DNA of 64,000 nucleotides from Micromonospora sp. MP36 (GTDB lineage: Bacteria > Actinomycetota > Actinomycetes > Mycobacteriales > Micromonosporaceae): NCBI RefSeq assembly GCF_008119785.1, contig NZ_VSFA01000018.1:34410-98409 (forward strand), read 5' to 3'. Numbering within the stretch: the stretch's first letter is position 1; each line of letters begins with the position of its first letter. The notes below the pieces were generated by a model that saw only the letters and a program-made list of their open reading frames with translations, searched no databases and was not told the DNA's origin. This document shows, piece after piece, positions 32,620-41,007 of the stretch. The translations under genes were made by a program, and so were the position numbers.

Positions 32620-34746
32620 TCACCTGCCGACGCGCGACCTGGCTGCCGCCGACACAATGGACCCACGCTGCCCCGACGTGACCACCCCAGCCGCGACCAA
32701 CTGGTCCACCACCTGGTTGACATGAGTCACGAACTGGCCGTGGTTCGACCACTGCTCCCCATCGAGGAGGTGGTCGTTGATGGTGCAGTTGCCAGCCAGC
32801 GGGTGATTGGGCACCCCGCTGTCGACGCCGCCGACGACCACCGTCGTCCGGGCGTCGGTGCTCACGCAGACCGGCATCGCCAGCGGGCCGCCGACCACGG
32901 GCAGCCGCAGCGCCGTCGCGGCCAGGTCGACGTTGAGCACGGTGCCTGGGGCCGGGTGCAGCGTGAACTCGTGGTCGGTGGAGAAGACCATCAGGCCGAT
33001 CCGGTAGCCGGCCGGGATGACCTGGTCGTCCGGCTGCAGCGGCACGGTCACGTCGACGAACTCTCCGGGCACGAGCGGCTCGCTCCGGGTGAGCGAGTGG
33101 CGATTCTGCGGGTCCGCCCAGCCACGGGTGATGATGCTCGTCGTGGTCCCCCGGGTGCTCGACTCGCAACCCGATCCGCCGGTCCAGGGCAGCCGCACCA
33201 GCGCCACCGACAGGTTGGCCGCCGGCTTGCTCGCGCTCATCCGGAGCGTCACCTCCGCCGTACCGGAGATGTGCACCGGCGCGGTGAGTTCCGGCGTCGC
33301 GTAGAGCAGCCGATGGTCGGACACCGTGGTGGCCAGGGCGCCGGCATTGCACGCGGTGTTGCCGGCATCGACCAGCGACTCGACGCCACTGCCGGGCCGA
33401 GCCAACGAGGTCAGTTCGCCGGTGGTGTTGCCGCCGGGCTTCAGCACCATGGTGACCGGCGCCGCGGCCGGGTTGGGGTAGTCCGCGTACGGGGTGAGCT
33501 GGCTGGCACCGGTCTCGTTACGCACCACCCAGGCCCGGGCGTCGTTCTCGACACCGTTCTGGACCCCGTACAGGTAGCGGGTGAACCACCGGTTGCGCAT
33601 GTCCAGCGGCGGGGCACCGCCGTGCCCACCCTGGTGGTAGTACGCCTGCACCGGCGTGCCCTGCGCCTTGAGCGCCTCGAGGATCCGCACGCTGTGCTCA
33701 GGCACCACGTTCCAGTCGTTGAACCCGTGCGCCATCAGGGTGGCGGCCTTGACGTTCCCGACGGCGTGGAGATAGTCCCGACCGGCCCAGAAGTCGTTGT
33801 AGTCGCCGTTCGCCCGGTCCTGGTAGCGGTTCATCTCGCCGACCCGGATCGTGTCGATGCAGTACGCGCGGCGCTCCGGATAGCCGCTGTTGATGTAGTC
33901 GAACAGGTAGTCGATGTCCTCGCCAACCCAACCGCCGGGATTCCGGACCAGCCCGTTGGAGCGGTAGTAGTGGTAGTACGACGTGTTCGGCGCGATCGGG
34001 ATGATCGCCTCAAGACCGTCGACACCGGTGGTCGCGGCGGCGAGCGGCAGAGTGCCGTTGTACGACGTACCGGTCATGCCGACCTTGCCGGTCGCCCAAC
34101 CGGTCGCCGAGACCTCCTGATCCCCGTTGACGCTGGTGTAGCCCTTCGCGCGGCCGTTCAACCAGTCGATCACCGCCTTCGGCGCCAGCGACTCGTTGGG
34201 TGCCCCGACCGTCGGGCAGCCCTGCGACAGCCCGGTACCCGGAGAATCGGAATGGACCACGGCGAACCCGCGCGGCACCCAGGTGTTGACCTCGCTGGTG
34301 GACACCGAGGTCCGACCCGGCTGGTGGGCGATCGGTGGCGGTGAGAGCCGGGCCGGTGGTTGCGCACCGAGCTCGTGGCGCACGTTCCAGAAGTACTGCG
34401 ACTGGCTGGACGCCGTACCGGCGTAGTAAGGGCTGCTCTCGTAGACAACCGGCACCTTCAACCCCTGTTCGGTCTGCGCCGGCCTGGTGACGTCCACGTG
34501 CATGCGATCGAGCTTGCCGTCGCCGTCGGAGTCGAACTCGGTTTCCACCCACAACCGCTGCCGGATCCAGCTGCTCGAGTTCGAGAAATCCGGAACGATC
34601 TGAGCCTGCCCGTCGACAAAGACCGGCCCGACCCCATCCGGGCTGGCCGCGGCCGGTCCGGCAACCCCTGCCGAGAGAGCCAGCGCCACCGCACAGGACA
34701 CAGCCGTGAGGCCGACCGCCCGCGGGCGCAGCTTTCGTCGCGCCAT
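32620..34746 (-). CDS. Secreted Xaa-Pro dipeptidyl-peptidase (S15 family)
   Basis: 708 residues with a signal peptide (~1-35, ending PAAASP). The catalytic alpha/beta domain has the nucleophile Ser228 in GMTGTSYNGTLPLA, the SDSPGTGLSQGCP oxyanion region (~167) and the ~residue 265-300 segment NGLVRNPGGWVGEDIDYLFD. The acid residue lies in AHGFNDWNVVPEH and the His in YYHQGGHGGAP. The C-terminal jelly roll carries the usual DVTVPLQPDDQVIPAGYRIGL. It cuts N-terminal X-Pro dipeptides from proline-rich peptides outside the cell. ATG 34746 is preceded by AAGGGA; an in-frame TTG lies one codon upstream. Confidence 0.9.
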   Translation of the reverse strand: MARRKLRPRAVGLTAVSCAVALALSAGVAGPAAASPDGVGPVFVDGQAQIVPDFSNSSSWIRQRLWVETEFDSDGDGKLDRMHVDVTRPAQTEQGLKVPVVYESSPYYAGTASSQSQYFWNVRHELGAQPPARLSPPPIAHQPGRTSVSTSEVNTWVPRGFAVVHSDSPGTGLSQGCPTVGAPNESLAPKAVIDWLNGRAKGYTSVNGDQEVSATGWATGKVGMTGTSYNGTLPLAAATTGVDGLEAIIPIAPNTSYYHYYRSNGLVRNPGGWVGEDIDYLFDYINSGYPERRAYCIDTIRVGEMNRYQDRANGDYNDFWAGRDYLHAVGNVKAATLMAHGFNDWNVVPEHSVRILEALKAQGTPVQAYYHQGGHGGAPPLDMRNRWFTRYLYGVQNGVENDARAWVVRNETGASQLTPYADYPNPAAAPVTMVLKPGGNTTGELTSLARPGSGVESLVDAGNTACNAGALATTVSDHRLLYATPELTAPVHISGTAEVTLRMSASKPAANLSVALVRLPWTGGSGCESSTRGTTTSIITRGWADPQNRHSLTRSEPLVPGEFVDVTVPLQPDDQVIPAGYRIGLMVFSTDHEFTLHPAPGTVLNVDLAATALRLPVVGGPLAMPVCVSTDARTTVVVGGVDSGVPNHPLAGNCTINDHLLDGEQWSNHGQFVTHVNQVVDQLVAAGVVTSGQRGSIVSAAARSRVGR

Positions 34747-34923
34747 CAAGAGTCCCTTCTATCGGCAGCTGGCGATCCCGAAGGGCCCGGGCCGCCCGCC
34801 ACAGTCGGTAGTTCGACCCGGCTCGTATCGACGTGAGTGAGGCGTGCTCGGTCTGGCGACCGCCGCCGCCTTCATTCACCGATCTCACTGCCGGCCACCC
34901 GACCGTAGCTGCCAGCTCGGGCT

Positions 34924-34974
34924 GGGATCACCAGACACCTGACGAAACTTCTGCGGCGTTCCAGCCATCCAACG
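34924..34974 (-). promoter_or_regulatory. Conserved upstream block shared with the M64 gene (copy 2, S15)
   Basis: This is the partner of 32539-32588. Here the block lies 178-228 bases before the start, because about 100 extra bases are present between it and the proximal CGGGATCGCC segment. GGCAGCT and GGTGGCCG are also shared between the two leaders. Confidence 0.55.
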
Positions 34975-35012
34975 TCGCAACGGGGGTGGGGCATCCCGTT
35001 GCCGGACCGGAC

Positions 35013-35183
35013 TCAGCGACGCGGGCGGTACGTCGACAGGGGCCGGGTCTCGACCGGGATTCCGGCCTGTCGGCCGGCACGGATCCGCCACAGGCCGCAG
35101 TGGCAGGACTGGTAGTACAGAGTCCCCTCGCTCGTCCGGTGCCGGGACCGGGTCCGCCAGACGTGCCCGTTGCTGTCGCTCAT
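35013..35183 (-). CDS. Small conserved hypothetical protein with a CxC motif
   Basis: 56 residues beginning MSDSNGHVWRTRSRHRTSEG, followed by YYQSCHCGLWRIR. The pattern W-T/R-SRH-TSEG ... Y-x-x-C-x-CG-x-W recurs in small actinomycete proteins of unknown function as I remember them, which is why I accept this short frame. The CxC could be half of a metal site. It is divergent from the CGNR regulator, with 25 bases between starts. Confidence 0.5.
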   Translation of the reverse strand: MSDSNGHVWRTRSRHRTSEGTLYYQSCHCGLWRIRAGRQAGIPVETRPLSTYRPRR

Positions 35184-35208
35184 GACCACAGCCTGCTGTA
35201 ATGGCCTT

Positions 35209-35733
35209 ATGCATCTCAACCCTTACGGCGCCGATCCGGTACGGCTGGCCGTTGACCTGGCCAACCAGCCGCCCCGTTCGGTGCCGGAACTCGCCCGCCG
35301 ATGCCAGGCGGCCGGGGTGGTGATGGACATGCCGGTACGCGACGACGACCTCGCGGTCGCCCTCCGCCTCGTCGAGGAGTGGTCCGAGATCGTGGACGCC
35401 ACCTCGGCGGACGAGCGGGCGGTGCTGCTCAACCGGATGCTGGCCAGCGCGTCGACGTACCCCCGGCTCACCAACCACGCGGACGGACCCTGGCACCTGC
35501 ACTACCGGGACGACGGCGTGCCGTTGTCGGCAGTGCTCCGCGCCCTGATCAGCGTCGGCACCGCCCTGCACCTGACCAGTCGCGGCATGGACCGGCTGGG
35601 CCGATGCGCCCTCGACGGCTGCCAGACGATCTACGCCGACCTGTCCCGGACCGGCCGGCAGCGCTACTGCTCACCGAGGTGCGCCAACCGCGACGCGGTA
35701 CGCCGGCACCGGGCCCGGAGCAGCCGACGTTGA
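35209..35733 (+). CDS. CGNR zinc finger / ABATE domain transcriptional regulator
   Basis: 174 residues. The N-terminal ABATE-type stress domain (~1-125) begins MHLNPYGADPVRLAVDLANQ, the standard opening. The C-terminal CGNR zinc finger has CALDGCQTIYADLSRTGRQ followed by RYCSPRCANRDAVRRHR (four Cys). Such proteins are presumed DNA-binding regulators. ATG 35209 was preferred to 35170 because the family begins with this MHLNPYG-type motif. Target unknown; it is convergent with the LuxR-type gene. Confidence 0.85.
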   Translation: MHLNPYGADPVRLAVDLANQPPRSVPELARRCQAAGVVMDMPVRDDDLAVALRLVEEWSEIVDATSADERAVLLNRMLASASTYPRLTNHADGPWHLHYRDDGVPLSAVLRALISVGTALHLTSRGMDRLGRCALDGCQTIYADLSRTGRQRYCSPRCANRDAVRRHRARSSRR

Positions 35734-35759
35734 TGTCGGCGGTCGGCACCGAGACGGGA

Positions 35760-36722
35760 TCAGACCCAGCCGCGTCGACTGGCCTCGACGCCGGCATGGA
35801 ACCTGGACTTGACGTGCAGGGCGGTCAGCACTTCCTGGACCCGGCGCCGGACGGTGCGGGTGGTTGTGTTCAACTGTCGGGCGATCGCCTCGTCCTTGAG
35901 CCCCGCCGCCAGCAGCTTGAGCACCTGCAGTGCCTGCCCCTCCAGGGTGACCGCGTCCGCGCCGAGTGGCACCGCCCGACTCCAGCACGCGTCGAAGAGC
36001 AGGACAAGCCCGTCGAGCAGGGGCGACGGACGCAGCACGATCGCGGACACGTTCTGCGGCTCGCGGTCCATCATGATCACCGCGATCTTTCGATCGGCGA
36101 TGATCCCACGAAACGGCACGTCCGGATGCAGGCGGGCCTCCAGACCCCGCAGCGCGGCGAACTCGTCCGCCAACTGCTGGGGAAGGTCGACGGGGTCACA
36201 CATCACCCGGAACCGGATGCCTCGGCTCAGGATCGACTCCTCCGTCGGCGCGGGGCCCGGCGTGTACGGGCGGTGGTCCAGCAGCGCGACCTCCTCGGTC
36301 GCGTCCCGGAGGATCTGGTGGTAGCGCGCGCCGACGTTCTCCCACCCCTGCACGTACTCGGTGACCTGCCCGACCCCGGAGTCGCGGTGCGCCTGGCGGA
36401 AGCGGTCCTGCAGGTTGGGAAGCGCGGTGCGAACGTCGTGCAGCGTGCGTTCGCGGGCACGAACGAGGTCGCGTAGGGCATGGTCGGGTTCGGCGGCTGA
36501 CCACCGGTCGGGAATCCCGGTGAGTGCCATGGCCTTGGCTCGCAGCACGAGACCGTGGTCGCGCAGCCACGTGAGGTTGGCGATGGTGTCGTCGGCGTCG
36601 AGACCGCAGGCGACCGCGAGGTCCGCAGTGGTCGCGGTCGGCCGCTCCAGCAGGGACAGGTAGATCGCGGCTGCGGCCTCCGGCATGCCGAGCCCGGCGG
36701 AAATGGACTCCCTCGACGCCAC
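35760..36722 (-). CDS. TrmB-like / LuxR-HTH transcriptional regulator
   Basis: 320 residues. The N-terminal winged HTH resembles TrmB (LGMPEAAAAIYLSLLERPTAT, then LAVACGLDADDTIANLTWLRDHGLV). The middle part is a PLD-like sensor (VRFRVMCDP; VPFRGIIADRKIAVIM). The C-terminal LuxR-type HTH is LLAAGLKDEAIARQLNTTTR. This two-headed plan is common in actinomycetes and absent from E. coli. The GTG at 36722 follows GGAGGAGG; the open frame upstream to 36800 lacks family similarity. It lies between the S15 and S8 protease genes and may regulate them, but only position suggests it. Confidence 0.85.
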   Translation of the reverse strand: MASRESISAGLGMPEAAAAIYLSLLERPTATTADLAVACGLDADDTIANLTWLRDHGLVLRAKAMALTGIPDRWSAAEPDHALRDLVRARERTLHDVRTALPNLQDRFRQAHRDSGVGQVTEYVQGWENVGARYHQILRDATEEVALLDHRPYTPGPAPTEESILSRGIRFRVMCDPVDLPQQLADEFAALRGLEARLHPDVPFRGIIADRKIAVIMMDREPQNVSAIVLRPSPLLDGLVLLFDACWSRAVPLGADAVTLEGQALQVLKLLAAGLKDEAIARQLNTTTRTVRRRVQEVLTALHVKSRFHAGVEASRRGWV

Positions 36723-36854
36723 CTGCCCGCCTCCTCCCGCTTCCCGGCCGACCAGGCACGCGAAGCGAACGTCGATCGCCTGGTGGCAGCCGAGACGCAT
36801 TATGTCAGCAGGTGGTGGGCGACCTAACCGGCGAGATCATGTTCGGGATACGGG

Positions 36855-36888
36855 CGAGGGGCCTGGCCCAGTGGGACCAGGCCCCTCG
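36855..36888. terminator. Hairpin terminator after the S8 protease
   Basis: Perfect 12-bp arms (CGAGGGGCCTGG, 36855-36866; CCAGGCCCCTCG, 36877-36888) around a 10-base loop lie 37 bases beyond the subtilase stop. Confidence 0.75.
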
Positions 36889-36924
36889 ACGGGCGGTGGA
36901 TCGGCTGCGAGGGTTGTCAGGCGA

Positions 36925-39900
36925 TCATCGCTCGATGCCGAACGCCCTCTCGACGGTCTGCTCGACCTGGTGGCCCTTGGCGTCGGTCGCGGTGGCCCGC
37001 AGGCTCACGTAGCCGGAGGAGCCAGCGGCCGTCGGCGTCGTGAAGCGAGCCGCGTACGTGCCGGTCGTGCCGGTCGGCGTGAGGGTGAGGGCCGTCCACG
37101 TCTTGCCGTCGTCGTAGGAGGCCCACACCTTGACGTCGACGACGTCCGCGCCGCCGGCCAGCCACGGCTTGGCGTTGACGGTCAATGTCTGCGGGACGCG
37201 GGGCTTGACCCGGTTGTCGAGGCCGGTGTCGACGTCGTAGGTGACCTGTGGCATCGAGATCGGCGTGTGCGAGGCGGTGCTGCCACCGGTCTCGAAGCTC
37301 CACTTCGTGGTCGACCGCGTCGCGAAGCCCCACCCGGGCAACGACCGGGAGGCATCGAGGACGGCCTCGTACTTCGCGTCGCCGCTCGGGATCCGGAAGA
37401 AGTTGTACCAGTAGGTGCCTCGCCCGACCTCGGTTCCGTCGCGCGTGAGCTTCATCGAGTAGGTGTCGCGGTAGTCGGCGAACTCGGTGTGGGTGGGGTC
37501 GCCGTCGAAGAACGGCCGCGCCGCGAGCGTCAGGGTCGCCTGGTTGTTCCAGCTCTGGTAGCCCTGCTCAAACCACGACGACTGGGTCGAGTCGATCGTC
37601 GGGTTGTTGACGACCTTGAACCAGTCCACCGTGCGGTGGCTCCCGGGCTGGTAGGTGCGCCAGGTCTGGTCGTAGCTGAGGAACCCGGTGTCGCCGAGGG
37701 CGACGGCGGTCTGCACCTGCATGTTCGGGTCGGCGGTGACCCACTGCTCCTGCACCGCCCCGAGCCGGGTCGGGATCTCACTGGTCACCCAGTAGTAGCT
37801 GCCGGCGCGGCGGTTCCAGATGACGCTCACCGCGGTGTCGACGTCGCGGGCGTAGTTGTTCGCCGTGATCCGGGCGGTCCTGCGGCTGTCGACGGGAATC
37901 CGCAGGTCACCCTCGGCGACCGAGGCGAAGGGGGTGGCCAGGCTGTAGGCGAACGGGCTGTACGGCGTACCCGCGAGCTTGACGACGACGTCGTCGCGGG
38001 CCGCGGCGAGGCGGGCCAGCGCCGCGCCGTCCTCGCCGTACAGGGCGAAGGCGGGGACCGCCTGGGAGCCGGCCTGTGCCACCAGGCGGCCCGGCTTCGC
38101 GTTGCTCACCGCGACCGCCGCGGCGCCGCGCTTGGCCGCGGTCTCGATGACCTGGCTGATCGGCACGTCGGAGCGGGTGGCGAGCACCAGCTTGCCCTTG
38201 GCGTCGACGCGGTTGAACTCGGCGGCCGTGCCCGACCCCACAACGGCGAGTTCCAGGGACGCGCTGCCCTCGAACGTCCGGGCACCGTCGAGCTGCGTCG
38301 GATTGAGCGTCACGTCGCCGGCGCCGGCGACGGTGGCGGTCAGCTGCGGCGCGACGAGGGTCGAGTGGACCATGATCTCCTGCGAGCCGCTGGTCGGCGC
38401 CGCCGACGGGAAGAGCTGCACGTGCTTGACGTCGGGGGAGATAAGGGTCATGACGTCGTGGTAGCCACCGCGGCCGTTCCGCGTCTGGTAGCCGATCGCG
38501 CTGCCGAGGAGTTCGGTCGGCCGTCCGGCGTCGACCTGGACCTCGGCGGCCTGTCGGGCGTCGAGGGTGTAGCTGACATCGCTGCTGGTGAGGTCGACGA
38601 ACGGCCGGTAGGAGGCGGCGGCGCTCTCGATCCACCAGCCTGACGCCTCGGGGGTGTAGATCATCGTCTGGACGCTGTAGACGCCCGGCTTGACCCGTGC
38701 CGTGGCGACGCCGTCGCGGAACGGGACGCGCTGGATCAGGCCGGGGACGCTCTCGGGGAGCAGGAGCGCCTGGCTCGGCCCGCCCGCCTTGGCGCCGTCC
38801 CGCGCGATCCCGGTGATCTTGAGCTCGCGGAGGAACGGCTCCAGGTAGACGGCGAACGGGACGCGCAGGCTCGCGGTCGAGTCGGCCGAGACCGCCGTGA
38901 CGAACCCGCTGTAAAGCCGCTCCCGGGTCAGCCCGTTGGGGTCGAACGTCAGGGTGACCGTGGCCGTGCCCCCGGCGGCGACCGTGATCGTGGACTGATC
39001 CACGGCGAGTGTGCCGGCCGGCAGCGAGCCACCCGTGGCGGCGACGCCGGTGGCCGTCACCGAGAAGGTACGGCCGGTCGCCGCCTCGTTGTGGATCGTC
39101 ACCTGCCGGCGGATCGGCTGGTAGGCGCCGTCGGCGGCGTACCGCACCGCGCCGAGGTCGAGCGTCGCCGGGGTGGCTTTGGCCTGCTGGGTGGCGGCGC
39201 GGGCGATGTTCAGCCGCCCCGAGCCGCCCTGGTCGGCACGGTAGTTGCCCTGGTCGGTCGAGTTCACCAGGGCGGTCTTGAGCTGGTCCGCGGTCCAGGT
39301 GGGGTGGGACTGCTTGAGCAGCGCCGCGGCGCCCGCGACGTGCGGCGTCGCCATCGAGGTGCCACTCGCCGTGGTGTAGAGGTCGTTGACGGGGGTGCCC
39401 ATGGTCGTCCCGCTCGCCCGGGCCGCGACGATGTCGACGCCCGGTGCGGTCAGCTCGGGCTTGACGGCGTAGTCGCCGATCCGCGGTCCCGTGCTCGAGA
39501 AGCCTGCGAGGGCGTCGGACTTGCTGACCGCACCGACCGTGAGGGCGCGCGCCGCGGAGGCGGGCTCGCCGATCGTGTTCGGGCCGCTGTTACCCGCGGC
39601 GACGACGAAGAGGGAGCCGTACTGCTCCGTGAGCCGGTTCACCGCGGCGCTGATGGGCCCGTTGCCGTCGTCGGGCACCGGGGTGCCGAGGCTCATGTTG
39701 ATGACGTCGGCGCCATTCTCGGCCGCCCACTCCATCCCGTCGATGATGCTCGAGTACGTCCCGGAGCCCGAGTCCCCGAGCACCTTCCCGTTGATAAGGT
39801 CGGCGCCCGGCGCCACACCCTTGGCGCCGTTGCCGGCTCCGCTGCCGCCGATCGTCGCGGCGACGTGCGTGCCGTGCCCGAAGTGGTCGCCGGCGTCCGG

Positions 39901-40656
39901 CGAGTCGGTGAAGTTGCGGGCCGTCGAGACGCGTCCCTTGAGGTCGGGGTGGGTCGCGTCGACGCCGGTGTCGAGCACGGCGACCTTGACGCCCTTGCCG
40001 TCGTAGCCCGCCTGCCACAGCGCGGGGGCCCCGATCTGGGGGACCGAGTCGGCGAGGGTGACCTTGACCTTGGCGTCGAGCCAGATCTTGCCGACCCGGG
40101 CGGCCTTGCGCTCCGTCGCCGTGTCGTTGGCGCGCCAGAAGGCCGATGCCTGACGCTTCGACACCCGCGCCCCGAGGGAGTGGATACTCTCCAGCTGGTT
40201 CCCGGCCTTGGCCGTGGTCGGGACGTTCGGCTCGGCCCGGCCGGCGCGGTTGTCGAGCAGGAGCGGCAGCGAGTCGGTCTTCGCGTCGTCGTAGCCGCTC
40301 TCGACGAGGCCCTCGACGTCGAACAGCGCCAGGTCCACGGCGTTGCTCGTGACGGCCTCGTTGGCCGCGACCGGCACGACGTAGGTCGCCTTGTCGGTGT
40401 GGGTCACCTCTGCGGTCCCGCGGGACGGCCCGGTCGGGTCGAGGCTGATCGCCGGGTGGTCATCGCCGGGCCGGGTCGTCAGGGTGACGACGTCACCGGT
40501 GACCAGCGTCAACCGGTGCTGCGTGAGGTCCTGTTTCGTCGGGGCCTTGTTCGCCGCCGGGGCCGATGCGCTCGCGGGTGCGGCGCTCACCGTCGCCGCG
40601 ATCACGGTCATCGCGAGCGTCGCCTGCGCCCACGGGCGTCTGTTGCGTGCTGACAT
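36925..40656 (-). CDS. Secreted S8 subtilisin-like serine peptidase, large multidomain form
   Basis: 1243 residues: signal peptide ~1-32, propeptide to ~195, catalytic domain ~205-475 with Asp229 (VAVLDTGVD), His261 (FGHGTHVAA), oxyanion Asn356 (AAGNSGPN) and Ser434 (SGTSMATPHVAGAAALL). A long C-terminal region carries a P-type beta domain (~475-600) and a PA-like insert (~820-880). The final domains contain VWASYDDGKTWTALTL. ATG 40656 has GAGAGGA at good distance. It is likely a general extracellular protease. The perfect dyad at 40672-40702 lies just upstream of its ribosome site. Confidence 0.9.
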   Translation of the reverse strand: MSARNRRPWAQATLAMTVIAATVSAAPASASAPAANKAPTKQDLTQHRLTLVTGDVVTLTTRPGDDHPAISLDPTGPSRGTAEVTHTDKATYVVPVAANEAVTSNAVDLALFDVEGLVESGYDDAKTDSLPLLLDNRAGRAEPNVPTTAKAGNQLESIHSLGARVSKRQASAFWRANDTATERKAARVGKIWLDAKVKVTLADSVPQIGAPALWQAGYDGKGVKVAVLDTGVDATHPDLKGRVSTARNFTDSPDAGDHFGHGTHVAATIGGSGAGNGAKGVAPGADLINGKVLGDSGSGTYSSIIDGMEWAAENGADVINMSLGTPVPDDGNGPISAAVNRLTEQYGSLFVVAAGNSGPNTIGEPASAARALTVGAVSKSDALAGFSSTGPRIGDYAVKPELTAPGVDIVAARASGTTMGTPVNDLYTTASGTSMATPHVAGAAALLKQSHPTWTADQLKTALVNSTDQGNYRADQGGSGRLNIARAATQQAKATPATLDLGAVRYAADGAYQPIRRQVTIHNEAATGRTFSVTATGVAATGGSLPAGTLAVDQSTITVAAGGTATVTLTFDPNGLTRERLYSGFVTAVSADSTASLRVPFAVYLEPFLRELKITGIARDGAKAGGPSQALLLPESVPGLIQRVPFRDGVATARVKPGVYSVQTMIYTPEASGWWIESAAASYRPFVDLTSSDVSYTLDARQAAEVQVDAGRPTELLGSAIGYQTRNGRGGYHDVMTLISPDVKHVQLFPSAAPTSGSQEIMVHSTLVAPQLTATVAGAGDVTLNPTQLDGARTFEGSASLELAVVGSGTAAEFNRVDAKGKLVLATRSDVPISQVIETAAKRGAAAVAVSNAKPGRLVAQAGSQAVPAFALYGEDGAALARLAAARDDVVVKLAGTPYSPFAYSLATPFASVAEGDLRIPVDSRRTARITANNYARDVDTAVSVIWNRRAGSYYWVTSEIPTRLGAVQEQWVTADPNMQVQTAVALGDTGFLSYDQTWRTYQPGSHRTVDWFKVVNNPTIDSTQSSWFEQGYQSWNNQATLTLAARPFFDGDPTHTEFADYRDTYSMKLTRDGTEVGRGTYWYNFFRIPSGDAKYEAVLDASRSLPGWGFATRSTTKWSFETGGSTASHTPISMPQVTYDVDTGLDNRVKPRVPQTLTVNAKPWLAGGADVVDVKVWASYDDGKTWTALTLTPTGTTGTYAARFTTPTAAGSSGYVSLRATATDAKGHQVEQTVERAFGIER

Positions 40657-40671
40657 GCCGTTCCTCTCGAT

Positions 40672-40702
40672 CCATACCGCCCTGAAAAAGGAGGCGGTAT
40701 GG
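40672..40702. promoter_or_regulatory. Perfect 10-bp dyad just upstream of the S8 protease start
   Basis: CCATACCGCC (40672-40681) and GGCGGTATGG (40693-40702) are exact inverted copies around an 11-base A-rich/T-rich loop, 16-46 bases before the ATG. It could be an operator or a 5'-leader hairpin. The rest of the 351-base gap 40657-41007 shows only the GH27 promoter and ribosome site. Confidence 0.55.
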
Positions 40703-40933
40703 CATCCGAGGATTCCGATCCGACGGCCTCCAGAACAGGCGAGAGCGCGTCACCTTCCGGAAGATGTCCGCTTGAGGAAACGCCTCCGGGAACGCCGACA
40801 GCTGACCGAGGCGACCCGCTATGACGCTCGACCGGTCCGCCTGGCGCCCGCCGGCCCGGTCGCCACTGCCGCCGCCACCGTGACCGGTGAGGGCTGGCTC
40901 TCGTCCCACGGGTCGAACATTTTCACACACGTC

Positions 40934-40963
40934 TTGACGCATCCGCACACATTCATTTACGTT
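40934..40963 (+). promoter_or_regulatory. Predicted promoter of the GH27 gene
   Basis: TTGACG (40934-40939), an 18-base spacer, and TACGTT (40958-40963) fit -35 and TAnnnT -10 elements about 45 bases before the GH27 ATG. Confidence 0.5.
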
Positions 40964-41007
40964 CCTACATGTCTCTGCATCGCACCAGCCTCCCCACAGG
41001 AGCCGCC

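Noticed and set aside
29787..32681. 964-codon plus-strand open frame over the M64 gene
   Set aside because: Low-complexity composition, no motifs, fully antisense to a gene with an intact HEIGH motif.
36685..38643. 652-codon plus-strand frame across the S8 protease end
   Set aside because: Antisense shadow; the protease has a complete catalytic triad and signal peptide.
40740..40860. Possible third copy of the protease leader block before the S8 gene (GTCAGCTGTC on the minus strand)
   Set aside because: Similarity is limited to about ten bases and the rest of the block does not align.
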